From Azonexus sp. (GTDB taxonomy: Bacteria > Pseudomonadota > Gammaproteobacteria > Burkholderiales > Rhodocyclaceae), in NCBI GenBank assembly GCA_023150195.1, contig JAKLLI010000025.1, forward strand, positions 13,240 through 26,201: a DNA stretch of 12,962 nt, given 5' to 3'. The first letter of the stretch is position 1. The number at the start of each line of letters is the position of its first letter. The notes under the pieces were generated by a model. The model saw only the letters and a program-made list of their open reading frames with translations, was not told where the DNA came from and made no database searches. This document shows, in pieces, positions 1 through 8,766 of the stretch. The translations under genes and the position numbers were made by a program.

Positions 1-648
1 GTACACGCTGATGGCCGCTACATCGCGCTGGATTTCGGCATCGTCGGTACGTTGACCGACAGCGACAAGAATTATCTGGCGCAGAATTTCCTGGCCTTCT
101 TCCGGCGCGACTACAAGCGCGTTGCCGAAGCGCACATCGAATCTGGCTGGGCGCCCAAGGACACCCGGGTCGACGAATTCGAAGCCGCCATCCGCGCCGT
201 CTGCGAACCCATCTTCGACCGGCCGTTGAAGGACATTTCCTTTGGCAAGGTGCTGTTGCGCCTGTTCCAGACCTCACGCCGCTTCAATGTCGAAATCCAG
301 CCGCAACTGGTCATGCTGCAAAAAACGCTGCTCAACATCGAAGGCTTGGGGCGCCAACTGGATCCCGAACTGGATTTGTGGAAAACCGCCAAGCCTTTCC
401 TTGAGCGCTGGATGAGCGAGCAAATCGGCTGGCGCGGCCTGCTCAAGACCTTCAAACAGGAGGCGCCTTATCTGGCCCGCACCTTGCCGCAATTGCCCCG
501 GCTCGTGCATCAAACGCTCGTCCGCCCGGCTGCCAGCGACCCGCAGCCCCAACTGGAGGCACTGCTCCGGGCACAGCGACAGCAAAATATCTGGCTGGCC
601 CTCATCGCCCTCCTGCTGGCTGCCTTGCTCGGCCTGCAGCTCTTCTGA
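1..648 (+). CDS. ubiB: UbiB family protein, C-terminal part (5' end outside window)
   Basis: The frame is open from the first base, so the gene begins upstream and only about 215 C-terminal residues are seen; full-length UbiB is about 500-550 residues. The visible part starts with a kinase-like LDFGIVG motif (codons 11-17), the DFG-type metal-binding segment of the UbiB/ABC1/ADCK atypical kinases. The following segment ([14 protein letters not shown], then a SGW-P motif) closely resembles E. coli UbiB. The protein ends in a hydrophobic stretch of about 20 residues that fits the C-terminal membrane anchor of the family. UbiB is an ATPase required for ubiquinone (coenzyme Q) biosynthesis at the inner membrane, thought to support the Ubi enzyme complex. 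The stop codon TGA shares its A with the ATG of the next gene, suggesting translational coupling. A TTG at 52 is only an internal codon, not the start. Confidence 0.93.
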   Translation, partial: VHADGRYIALDFGIVGTLTDSDKNYLAQNFLAFFRRDYKRVAEAHIESGWAPKDTRVDEFEAAIRAVCEPIFDRPLKDISFGKVLLRLFQTSRRFNVEIQPQLVMLQKTLLNIEGLGRQLDPELDLWKTAKPFLERWMSEQIGWRGLLKTFKQEAPYLARTLPQLPRLVHQTLVRPAASDPQPQLEALLRAQRQQNIWLALIALLLAALLGLQLF

Positions 649-3600
649 TGCGCACGCCGGACGAACTGGCTGACAGCTACAGCGAAGACGAGATCATCGG
701 CTGGCTGGGCGAAAAGGAAGTGGACAAAGGCCGCCCCTACGTTGATCTGGTCCGCGATTTTCGCATCGAGGCGGGTGAATTACACGCGCTGGTGCCGGGC
801 TCCGCCCGTCAGCCTTACCGCGTGGAAGCCTTGATTGCAGAAAGCCCCAGGGGTGACACACTGATTGCCCGCTGTACCTGCCCGGTCGGCCGGCGCTGCA
901 AGCACGTTGCCGCCGTGCTGCTCAAAGGGCTGGAAGAACGTAATCCCAAAGCCCGGGTCAGCAGCAGCGTCATGTCCTGGGTGGAAGACCTGCGTCGCGC
1001 CTCCATCGCCGTCGCCAAGAAAAAAGCCAGGCCCGCCAGCGCCCGCCAGCAGTTGTACTACATCCTGAAATGGACGCCGGACCGGCGCCGCTTTGGCATC
1101 GAACTGCGCAAGGGCAAATACCCGGAAAACGCCGAGGAATGGTGGAAGGTCGACCGCGCGCTGGTGACGCCTCCGCAATTCGTCAATGAACAGGATCTGG
1201 CCATCCTGCGCCTGATCTGGGCAGAGCGCGGCCACGACAGCGGCCTGCGTGCCTATGGCCTGGGGCCCAAACACGGGGCGGAAATCCTTGAGCGCATGGC
1301 AGCCACCCAACGCCTCTACCCCGAGCAGGATCTGACCCTGCCCTTGGGTGCCGGCGCCGAACGACCCGCCAGTGTCGGCTGGCAGATTGATGCCAACGGC
1401 TTCCAGCGCCCCTACCTCAAGCCGGAACCCGCGACCGACCTGATCATTGCGGTCGACCCGCCGTGGTATGCGGATTTGACCGAAGGCGAAGTCGGGCCGC
1501 TGGCGGTCACCGGCAATCCTGCCGTGGTCACCCGCCTCTTCGCGCTACCGCCCTTGTCCGCCAAGGAAGCCGGGCTGGTCGCGGAAGCGCTGTCCGAACT
1601 GGCGCCCGATCTGCCCTTGCCGGCCGAGGATGCCAGCGCCCGCCTGCGCCTGATCGACACCGGCCTGCAGCCGGTACTCCAGCTCGCCACCCTGCACACC
1701 CACGGCCATCGCGCCTGGCGCGGCTATGCGCATAGCCTGGCCGGTGGTCCCTTTGATGTGGCCCACGTCATTTTCCGTTATGCCGACGCCGAACTGCGGC
1801 CCAGCGACCGCAGCGAATTCGTGACGCTCCCCGAGGGCGAAACGGTGCGCGTCAAACGTCGCCCCGACGCCGAAGCCCGTGCCCTCGCGGAAATCGCGGC
1901 CAGCGGCCTGCAAAAAATTCCCAGCCAGACCCTGCACACCTTTGGCAGCCCGCCGGAAGGCATCTTTGGCCTCGCTGATGAAAAGGCGTGGCACAGCTTC
2001 ATGCAAGACCCGCTGGATGCCTTGCGTCAGGCCGGCTGGCACATCGATTTTCCGGAGGATTTCCGCCACCACGTCGTGGAAGTAGACCACTGGGATGCCG
2101 AACTGATCGAAGCCGACGACGGCTGGTTCAACCTCGACATGGGCATTTTGGTCGAAGGCGAACGCCTGCCCCTGGCCCCGCTGCTGGCCGAGTTGTTCCG
2201 CCGCGACGGACGCTGGCTGGAGAGCGGCGAACTGGGCCGAATTCCTGACGATGAAGGCATCGAACTGCTGACCCCGCGCGGCAAGCGCCTGCGCGTGCCG
2301 GCAGGCCGCATCAAGCCGCTGGCCGCCACGCTGATCGACCTGTTCGACGGCTTTGCCGGTGGCCCGACGCTGCGCCTGTCGCGCTTCGACGCCCCGCGAC
2401 TGGCCGAACTCAGCGACACCAGCCGCTGGGAATTCCGCGGGCAGCAGGATGTCCTGATGCTGGCCGAACGCCTGCGTCAGGCGCAAGGCATTGTCGATAT
2501 CGAGCCGCCGCAAGGCCTCAACCTGGCACTGCGTCCGTATCAGAAGGAAGGCCTCGCCTGGCTGCAGTTCCTGCGTGAACAACAGCTCTCCGGCATCCTC
2601 GCGGATGACATGGGTCTGGGCAAAACCGCACAGACCCTGGCCCACCTGCTGCTGGAAAAGGAAGCCGGACGACTGGACCGCCCGGCGCTGATCATCCTGC
2701 CCACCTCGCTCATCTTCAACTGGAAGAGCGAAGCCGCCCGCTTCGCGCCCGACCTGCGCGTTCTCTCGCTGCACGGCCCCGAACGCAAGACCCGCTTTGG
2801 CGAAATCGACCAGCACGACGTGGTGCTCACCACCTATCCGCTGCTCTGGCGTGATGCCGACGAGCTGATGCGTCACAGCTACCACCTGCTCATTCTCGAC
2901 GAGGCGCAAACCGTCAAGAACGCCCAGAGCCGCAGTGCCGAAGCGGTGCGCAAGATCGACACCCGCCATCGTCTGTGCCTGACCGGCACGCCGCTGGAAA
3001 ATCATCTGGGCGAACTGTGGAGCCAGTTTGATTTCCTGCTGCCCGGCTTTCTCGGCGGCAGCAAGCAATTCACCCGTCACTGGCGCACGCCGATTGAAAA
3101 GCAGGGCGACACCGACCGCCGCGACTTGCTCGCCCGACGCATCCGCCCCTTTATCCTGCGCCGCAAGAAGGAAGACGTGGCGCAGGAACTGCCGCCCAAA
3201 ACCATCATCGTGCGCAGCGTGGAACTGGAAGGTGCCCAGCGCGACCTCTATGAAACCGTGCGCGCCGCCATGGATGCCAAGGTGCGCGATGAAATCGCAC
3301 AGCGCGGATTTGCCCGCAGCCAGATCGTGATTCTCGACGCCCTGCTCAAGCTGCGCCAAGTGTGTTGCGATCCTCGGCTGGTCAAAGCGCTGAGTGCGCG
3401 CAAGGTTAACGAACGCGCCAAGCTCGATCTGCTGATGGCCATGCTGCCGGAACTGGTCGACGAAGGCCGGCGCATCCTCGTTTTCTCGCAATTCACCAGC
3501 ATGCTGGCCTTGATCGAGGACGAACTCAATCGCATCGGTCTGCCCTATGCCCTGCTCACCGGCGACACCGTCGATCGTGAAACGCCCATCCGGCGCTTCC

Positions 3601-3929
3601 AGGAGGGCGAAGTGCCCATCTTCCTGATCAGCCTCAAGGCCGGTGGCGTCGGCCTCAACCTGACCACGGCCGACACCGTCATTCATTACGATCCCTGGTG
3701 GAATCCGGCGGTCGAAAACCAGGCCACTGACCGTGCGCACCGACTCGGCCAGGACAAGCCGGTCTTTGTCTACAAACTCATTGTCAGCGGCAGCATCGAG
3801 GAAAAAATTCTCGCCTTGCAGGAGCGCAAGGCGGAACTCGCTGCCGGCATCCTCTCGGAAGATCATCAGGTCGACGTCAAATTCGGCGATGATGATCTGG
3901 CCGCCCTCTTCGAGCCCCTGCCGGACTGA
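648..3929 (+). CDS. SWIM zinc-finger SNF2-family helicase/ATPase
   Basis: A 1093-residue protein. Near the N-terminus is a SWIM zinc-finger motif, CxCx5CxH (C76, C78, C84, H86), followed by about 500 residues I cannot assign. The last about 470 residues are a complete SNF2-type helicase core. It has a Q-motif region (LRPYQKEGLAWLQ), Walker A DMGLGKT with K659, Walker B DEAQ at 751-754, the LTGTPLEN motif, and a C-terminal helicase lobe with VFSQF, GGVGLNL and the arginine-finger motif QATDRAHRLGQ at 1025-1035. SNF2 proteins of this bacterial type (HepA/RapA-like, often with SWIM) are ATP-driven translocases on double-stranded DNA, thought to remodel protein-DNA or transcription complexes. The exact substrate is unknown. 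The ATG at 648 overlaps the ubiB stop by one base (TGATG) and has no obvious Shine-Dalgarno, so translation is probably coupled to ubiB. All catalytic motifs look intact. Confidence 0.93.
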   Translation: MRTPDELADSYSEDEIIGWLGEKEVDKGRPYVDLVRDFRIEAGELHALVPGSARQPYRVEALIAESPRGDTLIARCTCPVGRRCKHVAAVLLKGLEERNPKARVSSSVMSWVEDLRRASIAVAKKKARPASARQQLYYILKWTPDRRRFGIELRKGKYPENAEEWWKVDRALVTPPQFVNEQDLAILRLIWAERGHDSGLRAYGLGPKHGAEILERMAATQRLYPEQDLTLPLGAGAERPASVGWQIDANGFQRPYLKPEPATDLIIAVDPPWYADLTEGEVGPLAVTGNPAVVTRLFALPPLSAKEAGLVAEALSELAPDLPLPAEDASARLRLIDTGLQPVLQLATLHTHGHRAWRGYAHSLAGGPFDVAHVIFRYADAELRPSDRSEFVTLPEGETVRVKRRPDAEARALAEIAASGLQKIPSQTLHTFGSPPEGIFGLADEKAWHSFMQDPLDALRQAGWHIDFPEDFRHHVVEVDHWDAELIEADDGWFNLDMGILVEGERLPLAPLLAELFRRDGRWLESGELGRIPDDEGIELLTPRGKRLRVPAGRIKPLAATLIDLFDGFAGGPTLRLSRFDAPRLAELSDTSRWEFRGQQDVLMLAERLRQAQGIVDIEPPQGLNLALRPYQKEGLAWLQFLREQQLSGILADDMGLGKTAQTLAHLLLEKEAGRLDRPALIILPTSLIFNWKSEAARFAPDLRVLSLHGPERKTRFGEIDQHDVVLTTYPLLWRDADELMRHSYHLLILDEAQTVKNAQSRSAEAVRKIDTRHRLCLTGTPLENHLGELWSQFDFLLPGFLGGSKQFTRHWRTPIEKQGDTDRRDLLARRIRPFILRRKKEDVAQELPPKTIIVRSVELEGAQRDLYETVRAAMDAKVRDEIAQRGFARSQIVILDALLKLRQVCCDPRLVKALSARKVNERAKLDLLMAMLPELVDEGRRILVFSQFTSMLALIEDELNRIGLPYALLTGDTVDRETPIRRFQEGEVPIFLISLKAGGVGLNLTTADTVIHYDPWWNPAVENQATDRAHRLGQDKPVFVYKLIVSGSIEEKILALQERKAELAAGILSEDHQVDVKFGDDDLAALFEPLPD

Positions 3930-3982
3930 GGCATTTTTGCCCCAACCCCGCGGTCGACCGTTCACTGCCCCAGGAAATGACC

Positions 3983-4420
3983 ATGCGCCTGACTTTGCTT
4001 CTGCTCACGCTCTTTTGCTGCAACCCGGTGCAGGCCGATGACTGGCGAGTCAATCGCAAGGTCAGCGGGAGTTTTGCCGACACCCGCGACGCCGTGGTCA
4101 TGGCCATTGAAAATCGCGGGCTGGTGATCAATCAGGTGTCCCACATCGGCGACATGCTGGCGCGTACCGGCGCCGAACTGGGGCTGGGCGGCAAACTCTA
4201 CGAACACGCCGAGATCATTGAATTCTGTTCGGCCAGCCTGTCACGCAAAATGATGGCGGCGGATCCGCACAACATCGTGCTCTGCCCCTTCACCATCGCC
4301 ATTTATAGTCTGCCTGGTCAGACGCAGGAAAGCTGGGTCGGCTACCGTCGACCGCAGGGCATTGCCGCGCCGATGGTGGAACCGCTGCTCGCCGAGATTC
4401 TCGACGAAGTTGCTCCCTGA
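3983..4420 (+). CDS. Exported DUF302-domain protein
   Basis: A small protein of 145 residues from this start. It opens with a signal peptide: basic MR, a Leu-rich core, and a likely cleavage after VQA at residue 18, so the mature protein should be periplasmic. The mature part resembles DUF302, with the characteristic 'IIEFCSASLSRKMMAADPHNIVLCPF' layout (I/V-rich strand, helix ending in ADP, then another strand). Two cysteines, C82 and C101, are present. DUF302 proteins have no settled biochemical function. There is an in-frame ATG six bases earlier at 3977, but the AGGA Shine-Dalgarno at 3972-3975 lies too close to it and is well spaced (7 bases) for 3983. The gene follows the SNF2 gene after a 53-base gap with no clear terminator and may be co-transcribed with it. 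Its 3' end converges on the histidine kinase gene with only 8 bases between stop codons. Confidence 0.78.
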   Translation: MRLTLLLLTLFCCNPVQADDWRVNRKVSGSFADTRDAVVMAIENRGLVINQVSHIGDMLARTGAELGLGGKLYEHAEIIEFCSASLSRKMMAADPHNIVLCPFTIAIYSLPGQTQESWVGYRRPQGIAAPMVEPLLAEILDEVAP

Positions 4421-4428
4421 GCCTTCGC

Positions 4429-6957
4429 CTAGGCGTGGGCGCTGCCCAGCCAGGTGGCTAGGGTTTCGTAAAGCAGATCCGGCTCGACCGGCTTGGAAAT
4501 GAAGTCATTCATCCCGGCCGCCAGACAAGCCGCCCTGTCCTCGGCAAAGGCGTTGGCGGTCATGGCCACAATCGGCACAGTCCCGCCGCCGGGCAAGGCG
4601 CGAATGCGCCGCGCGGCTTCCAGACCGTCCAGTTTGGGCATCTGCATATCCATCAGAATCAGCGCGTAGGGCGAAGCCGCGGCCATTTTCACGGCCTCCA
4701 GCCCGTCGACCGCGACGGCCACCGAAAGCCCAGCGTCTTCCAGCATGAAGGTCGCCACTTCCCGATTGATCGGCTCATCGTCGACCAACAGGATGCGGGT
4801 CCCGGCAAAGTCGCGGCGCAGGCGCATTTCGGCCTCGCCTTCCAGTACCGGCTGGTAATTGCCGTCGGCCAGCCGGGCATCCAGCGGCAGCTGCGCCGTC
4901 ATCCAGAAGGTACTGCCGACACCCGGCACGCTGTCGGCACCGGCCTCGCCGCCCATCAGGCCCGCCAGATGGCGGCTAATGGCCAGCCCGAGGCCGGTCC
5001 CGCCGTGGCGGCGCGTGGTTGAGCTATCGGCCTGCACAAAAGGAGAGAACAACTGCGTCAGCACCGTCGGCTCAATGCCGCAGCCCGTATCCTGCACTTC
5101 GATGCGCACCCGCACCTGATCACCGCCTTGCGACAGCACGCGGGCGCGCAGGCTCACCGTGCCCGCCTCGGTAAATTTGACCGCGTTGTTGGCAAAATTC
5201 AACATCACCTGGCGCAACCGGGTCGGGTCACCGAGGAGCGATGCCGGCAAGCCCCCGGCCTCCACCTTCAGTTGCAGCCCTTTGTCCGCGGCACGATCGG
5301 CCACCAGCGCCGCGGTGTCCTGCAGGAGGCGCTCGATCGACAAGGGCACGGATTCCAGCGTCAGCTTGCCCGCCTCGATTTTGGAAAGGTCGAGAATGTC
5401 GTTGATCACCGACAGGAGATGCTGACCCGCCGCCTCGATTTTTTTCAGGTGCTCGCCCGCCTCTCCGGGCAGACCGGCACGCTTCATCAAATGCGCACTG
5501 CCCAAAATCGCATTCATGGGCGTGCGGATTTCATGGCTCATATTGGCCAGAAAAGCACTTTTTGCCCGCGTTGCCGTCTCCGCATGCTCCTTGGCCAAAC
5601 GCAACTGGGTTTCCGCCTGCTTGCGCAAGCTGATATCCGTCAGGAAGGTAATGAAGTGATCGGGCGAGCCGGCATTGGCCGGGCGAAAATCCAGGCGCAG
5701 ATGCACGGGAATCAGATGCCCGTCGCGATGCCGGTTGCTGGTATCGAAACTGACTGACTCCGATGCCCGAAAACTGGCCGTAGCTTCGGCGAAATCCTGA
5801 CCGACAAAATTGGGATCGATGTCCTGAACCCGCATGGACATCAGTTCATCCACGGCGTAGCCCAGCATCTCAGCGGCCTGCCGATTCACATACACAAAGC
5901 GGCCGGTATTTGCGTCGACCCAGTGAATCGCAATGCCTGCCTGATCCATCGCAAACTGGGTTTCCCGAAGATTTTCCATCGCCTCGGCCAGATCGCTGGT
6001 GCGCGCCGCCACCAGGGTTTCAAGGTGCTGACGATGTTGCATCAACTCGCCTTCACTGGCCCGCAAGGCCTCTTCCGTGTGGCGAAAGGCCGTGATTTCC
6101 CGGGCCACACCCAGTACCCCGATCACTTTGCCACTGGCGTCACGCAAGGGCGATTTGATGGTTTCGAACAAGCCGCGATGCCCATCGGCGGCGATCGTCA
6201 GCCACTCTTCGTTGGACGATGGGCCACCGGCCTCGATGGCGGCCTGGTCATGCCAGCGGAAAAATTCCGCCTGCGCCTGCGGGAAAAAATCGAAATCGGT
6301 ACGCCCCGGAATGTCCGACATCTGCACACCGATCAGCCGGCCGAACATCGCATTGCAGGACAGATACACCCCATCCAGATCCTTGGCCCAAACCATGTCC
6401 GGAATCGCGGTAAACAGCGCTTCGAGGAAGTTTTTCTCCTGCTCGGAGCGCGTGAGCGCCTGCGCCAGATCACTTTCCAGACGCTCGGTCTTGGATTCAT
6501 TGCTGCGACACAGGGCCAGCATCTTGGCCAGGTTACCCAGCACCGGCTGGAACACCTGCGTCAGCGGCAGGCCACTTTGCGGCGGCTCGGGTGAAAGCAA
6601 ATAGAGCGTTGTTTCGGCATCGACCGGCAAGCGCAGCACGTGGCGGTAGCTTTCCGAACACGGCAGCCGCTGCGCCAGGGTCGGCAACTCGATCAGGTCC
6701 ACCGCCGGGCCGGCCATTCCTTCAGGCAACTCGAAATTTTCGCCGTGACGCTCGGCCAGCTGCCAGTCGCCGATGGCCTGCACCAGCCGATAACGACCAA
6801 ACACCACCGGGTCGCGTAGCAGCACGATGCCAGCCGGAAATCCGGTATGAAAGAGCAGGCGCTGCAGGGTTTTCTGCAACAGACGGGCGCTCTGCAGCTC
6901 GCTCCCTATCGTCAGCGCGAGGTCGTAAAGGACGGCAAGTACCTGCTCTCGAGTCAT
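4429..6957 (-). CDS. Hybrid sensor histidine kinase (GAF-like, PAS-PAS-HisKA-HATPase-REC)
   Basis: An 842-residue cytoplasmic hybrid kinase with no membrane segment. The regions in order are a GAF-like N-terminal part (about 1-150), a coiled-coil linker, PAS1 (about 180-292, with the [10 protein letters not shown] start), PAS2 (about 333-448), HisKA (about 465-530), HATPase_c (about 573-690) and REC (about 720-836). The phosphorylated histidine is H475 in NMSHEIRTP. The ATP site has the N box at 587-591, the G1 box DTGCG at 623 and the G2 box GGTGLG at 652-657. The receiver has acidic D726/D727, phospho-acceptor D770 in MDMQMP, and a KP lysine. All key residues are present, so it should autophosphorylate and relay to its own REC domain. 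There is no HPt domain or separate response regulator in this window. The ATG at 6957 overlaps the FIST stop as ATGA. A GTG four codons upstream is possible but less likely. The FIST protein is the probable partner sensor. Confidence 0.93.
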   Translation of the reverse strand: MTREQVLAVLYDLALTIGSELQSARLLQKTLQRLLFHTGFPAGIVLLRDPVVFGRYRLVQAIGDWQLAERHGENFELPEGMAGPAVDLIELPTLAQRLPCSESYRHVLRLPVDAETTLYLLSPEPPQSGLPLTQVFQPVLGNLAKMLALCRSNESKTERLESDLAQALTRSEQEKNFLEALFTAIPDMVWAKDLDGVYLSCNAMFGRLIGVQMSDIPGRTDFDFFPQAQAEFFRWHDQAAIEAGGPSSNEEWLTIAADGHRGLFETIKSPLRDASGKVIGVLGVAREITAFRHTEEALRASEGELMQHRQHLETLVAARTSDLAEAMENLRETQFAMDQAGIAIHWVDANTGRFVYVNRQAAEMLGYAVDELMSMRVQDIDPNFVGQDFAEATASFRASESVSFDTSNRHRDGHLIPVHLRLDFRPANAGSPDHFITFLTDISLRKQAETQLRLAKEHAETATRAKSAFLANMSHEIRTPMNAILGSAHLMKRAGLPGEAGEHLKKIEAAGQHLLSVINDILDLSKIEAGKLTLESVPLSIERLLQDTAALVADRAADKGLQLKVEAGGLPASLLGDPTRLRQVMLNFANNAVKFTEAGTVSLRARVLSQGGDQVRVRIEVQDTGCGIEPTVLTQLFSPFVQADSSTTRRHGGTGLGLAISRHLAGLMGGEAGADSVPGVGSTFWMTAQLPLDARLADGNYQPVLEGEAEMRLRRDFAGTRILLVDDEPINREVATFMLEDAGLSVAVAVDGLEAVKMAAASPYALILMDMQMPKLDGLEAARRIRALPGGGTVPIVAMTANAFAEDRAACLAAGMNDFISKPVEPDLLYETLATWLGSAHA

Positions 6958-8096
6958 GATGGCGACCACACCATGCCGGCTACGCTGGCGTTATGGAACA
7001 TCGGGTAAGCCCCGGGGCGCAGGCTGCCGATTTCGCCGATGGACAGCGCCCCACCGAGGCAACTCACCTCGGTCTGCGCGGCCAGCGCACTCAGTTCAGC
7101 CGGCGCCCCATCCCCCAGATGCATGCGCCGTCCGGCGCAATAGAAGACCAGCAGATCGCGGCCCAAGGTGCCGCCTGGCGCATTGCCCAGATCGTCTGCC
7201 AGCTGGGTGATGCCGTCGCAGGCATCCGACTCGGTGGCACGCACAACCACGAGCAGCGCATTTTCCGGGACTTCGCCGACACATAACAGCGCCCCGTCTT
7301 CGGTCAACCCGACCGGAATACGCAAAACGATGTCGCCATTGGCTTGCAGCATGCCCAGCGGAAAATGCACCCCGTATTGATAAAAATTGTCCGCGGTCAG
7401 CGTGACCTCGTATTCCTGCGCAATCAATTCGCCATACACCGCAAAGGCCGGACGCCAGTCGATGCTGGCAATCCGGTTCCCCGCGGTCGACGTCGCCGAC
7501 ATCGGCTTTTTGGGCGTCTGGTAGCCATGACGCAAGGCCGGCACCTGGGTTGAGTGACGCAAGACCGCGAGCACGCCGCCGGCAATCAGGTGTTCACCAT
7601 TGAAAAGACAGGGGGCCGTTTCAAAACGCTCATTACCGGCGTTGGCGCCGACATACATCACCCGATTGGCCAGTTGGAGGTAAAGCAGATCGAGCAAGCT
7701 TGCAATATTGGGCAACAAGCCGTCGCAGAGCAGCATCAAGACGGGTTTAAGGGCGCTTCTCGGCAAAGCGGCAAGGGGCGCACGCAGCTGCTCAACCAAT
7801 TGATCAATGGCCGGCGCCGGATCCTGAGGCGATGGCGCAAGCAGTACGGCAAGCGCGTCGGGAGGCAAAGCCAGTATCCAGCCGGCATCCGTCACGAAGC
7901 GCTCGTCACGGATGATGGCCGGAAAAATGCCGCCGCAGACTGGCACCCCGAATTCGCGACAGGCCGCCTGCAAACCAACAACCAGCGGCGTGCCTGCCTC
8001 GGGCAAGAGCACCAGCATGCCCATACCGGGCCGCTGCCTGGCCCAATCGGCCACCCTTTGCCGGATGGTCGAGGCATCGAGTTCCAGAATTTGCAT
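6954..8096 (-). CDS. FIST-domain signal-sensing protein (FIST_N plus FIST_C)
   Basis: A 380-residue soluble protein with no signal peptide or membrane segment. The N-terminal half carries FIST_N features, including the CGGIFPAII segment and a LAVLLAPS strand (roughly residues 20-200). The C-terminal half carries the FIST_C pattern ending in [11 protein letters not shown], then a [13 protein letters not shown] tail. FIST domains are predicted sensory modules, proposed to bind small ligands such as amino acids, and are often encoded beside histidine kinases or chemotaxis proteins. That fits here: the stop TGA overlaps the kinase start (ATGA), so the pair is translationally coupled. The start is supported by a purine-rich AAGGGGAG at 8101-8108, four bases before the ATG. 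The ligand is not visible from sequence. The gene lies 72 bases downstream of pncC, in an AT-rich gap that may hold its own promoter. Confidence 0.9.
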   Translation of the reverse strand: MQILELDASTIRQRVADWARQRPGMGMLVLLPEAGTPLVVGLQAACREFGVPVCGGIFPAIIRDERFVTDAGWILALPPDALAVLLAPSPQDPAPAIDQLVEQLRAPLAALPRSALKPVLMLLCDGLLPNIASLLDLLYLQLANRVMYVGANAGNERFETAPCLFNGEHLIAGGVLAVLRHSTQVPALRHGYQTPKKPMSATSTAGNRIASIDWRPAFAVYGELIAQEYEVTLTADNFYQYGVHFPLGMLQANGDIVLRIPVGLTEDGALLCVGEVPENALLVVVRATESDACDGITQLADDLGNAPGGTLGRDLLVFYCAGRRMHLGDGAPAELSALAAQTEVSCLGGALSIGEIGSLRPGAYPMFHNASVAGMVWSPS

Positions 8097-8100
8097 CGCG

Positions 8101-8108
8101 CTCCCCTT
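8101..8108 (-). promoter_or_regulatory. Shine-Dalgarno of the FIST gene
   Basis: On the minus strand this reads AAGGGGAG, four bases before the ATG at 8096. The strong site fixes the FIST start codon. Confidence 0.7.
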
Positions 8109-8120
8109 GTCAGGCCTTCG

Positions 8121-8126
8121 ATTCTA
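8121..8126 (-). promoter_or_regulatory. Possible -10 box for the FIST-kinase pair
   Basis: Minus strand reads TAGAAT inside an AT-rich gap (about 8120-8165) in otherwise GC-rich DNA. It sits about 25 bases before the start codon, leaving a short leader that contains the Shine-Dalgarno. No good -35 is seen at the right spacing, so this is tentative. It would give the FIST and kinase genes expression independent of pncC. Confidence 0.3.
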
Positions 8127-8168
8127 ACCAACTATCAAATTCATTAACAGTAACAAGTAAGCCAAGTG

Positions 8169-8669
8169 TCATACCACGACGTCGTTTTGCGCCAGACAAT
8201 CCAGCATCCCCTGCAGGGCAATCGCAATCGCCTGCTCACGGATCGCGGCGCGATCCCCCGCCAGTTGCCGAACGCTGGCCAAACAACCGCCTTCCCGGGC
8301 GGCCCAGGCGAACCACACCATGCCGACCGGCTTTTCCGGCGTCCCGCCTCCGGGCCCGGCAATCCCGGTAATGGCCAGCGCCCAGTGCGCCGGGCTGTGC
8401 GCGATGGCCCCCTGCGCCATCGCCCGCACCGTCGCTTCCGACACCGCCCCATGCCGCGCCAGCGTGAGTTCGGACACGCCCAGCATCTCGGTCTTGGCGG
8501 TGTTCGAGTAGGTGACGAAACCGCGATCGAACCAGCCGGAACTCCCGGCAATCGCCGTGAGGGTTTCGGCCACGCCACCCCCAGTGCATGACTCCGCCGT
8601 CACCAGGCACTCACCGCGCGCCAGCAAGGCCGCGCCCAGCTGGGCGGCCCGTTGTTCATTGCCTGCCAT
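8169..8669 (-). CDS. pncC: PncC/CinA C-terminal domain: nicotinamide-nucleotide amidohydrolase
   Basis: A 166-residue protein consisting only of the CinA C-terminal domain. It lacks the N-terminal MoaB-like domain of full CinA. PncC hydrolyses nicotinamide mononucleotide to nicotinate mononucleotide plus ammonia, recycling NMN made by DNA ligase into NAD biosynthesis. Motifs seen: the AESCTGGG segment at 25-32 with the expected serine/cysteine cluster, GFVTYSNTAK, HGAVSEATV, and the ITGIAGPGGGTPEKPVG loop typical of the family. The open frame extends 11 codons upstream to 8702, but the ATG at 8669 is preceded by a strong GGGGAGG at 8675-8681, five bases away. The conserved part also begins only after this point, so I chose 8669. 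The gene is transcribed away from the cytochrome and candidate RNA; their starts share the 8670-8901 interval. Confidence 0.93.
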   Translation of the reverse strand: MAGNEQRAAQLGAALLARGECLVTAESCTGGGVAETLTAIAGSSGWFDRGFVTYSNTAKTEMLGVSELTLARHGAVSEATVRAMAQGAIAHSPAHWALAITGIAGPGGGTPEKPVGMVWFAWAAREGGCLASVRQLAGDRAAIREQAIAIALQGMLDCLAQNDVVV

Positions 8670-8674
8670 CACCA

Positions 8675-8681
8675 CCTCCCC
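8675..8681 (-). promoter_or_regulatory. Shine-Dalgarno fixing the pncC start
   Basis: Minus strand GGGGAGG, five bases before the ATG at 8669. No comparable site precedes the in-frame upstream ATG at 8702. Confidence 0.75.
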
Positions 8682-8725
8682 GAAAACCGTTGCCCGGCAC
8701 ATTTGGTTACAGAACGTGCACGAAA

Positions 8726-8742
8726 GGGCGACAGACTCGCCC
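8726..8742. repeat. Inverted repeat GGGCGA-N5-TCGCCC
   Basis: A perfect 6-base inverted repeat with loop CAGAC, 27 bases upstream of the first base of the candidate small RNA. The loop overlaps the segment (8732-8737, CAGACT) that would be the -35 of the RNA's promoter, so the repeat could be an operator. It could also form a hairpin in the leftward transcript upstream of pncC. There is no T-run fitting a rightward terminator. Confidence 0.5.
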
Positions 8743-8760
8743 CAGCCGCATCGCTATAGT
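8732..8760 (+). promoter_or_regulatory. Putative sigma-70 promoter of the candidate small RNA
   Basis: A near-consensus -10 TATAGT at 8755-8760 is preceded at a 17-base spacing by CAGACT (8732-8737), which matches only the central GAC of TTGACA. Transcription would start near 8767. The -10 is good and the -35 is weak, which could mean dependence on an activator. Confidence 0.5.
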
Positions 8761-8766
8761 GAAACC

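Noticed and set aside
3931..3942. Small hairpin GGCA-TTTT-TGCC after the SNF2 stop as a terminator
   Set aside because: The stem is only four bases and no T-run follows it. Read-through into the DUF302 gene is more likely.
1545..3965. A long open frame (806 codons) on the minus strand opposite the SNF2 gene
   Set aside because: The plus-strand frame has complete SNF2 motifs. The antisense frame shows no recognisable domain and is low-complexity (His/Gln/Gly/Ala rich), as expected from GC-rich codon bias.
5128..6594. Plus-strand frames (209 and 223 codons) opposite the histidine kinase
   Set aside because: The kinase frame is complete with all catalytic residues. The antisense products are His/Arg/Gln-rich with no family signature.
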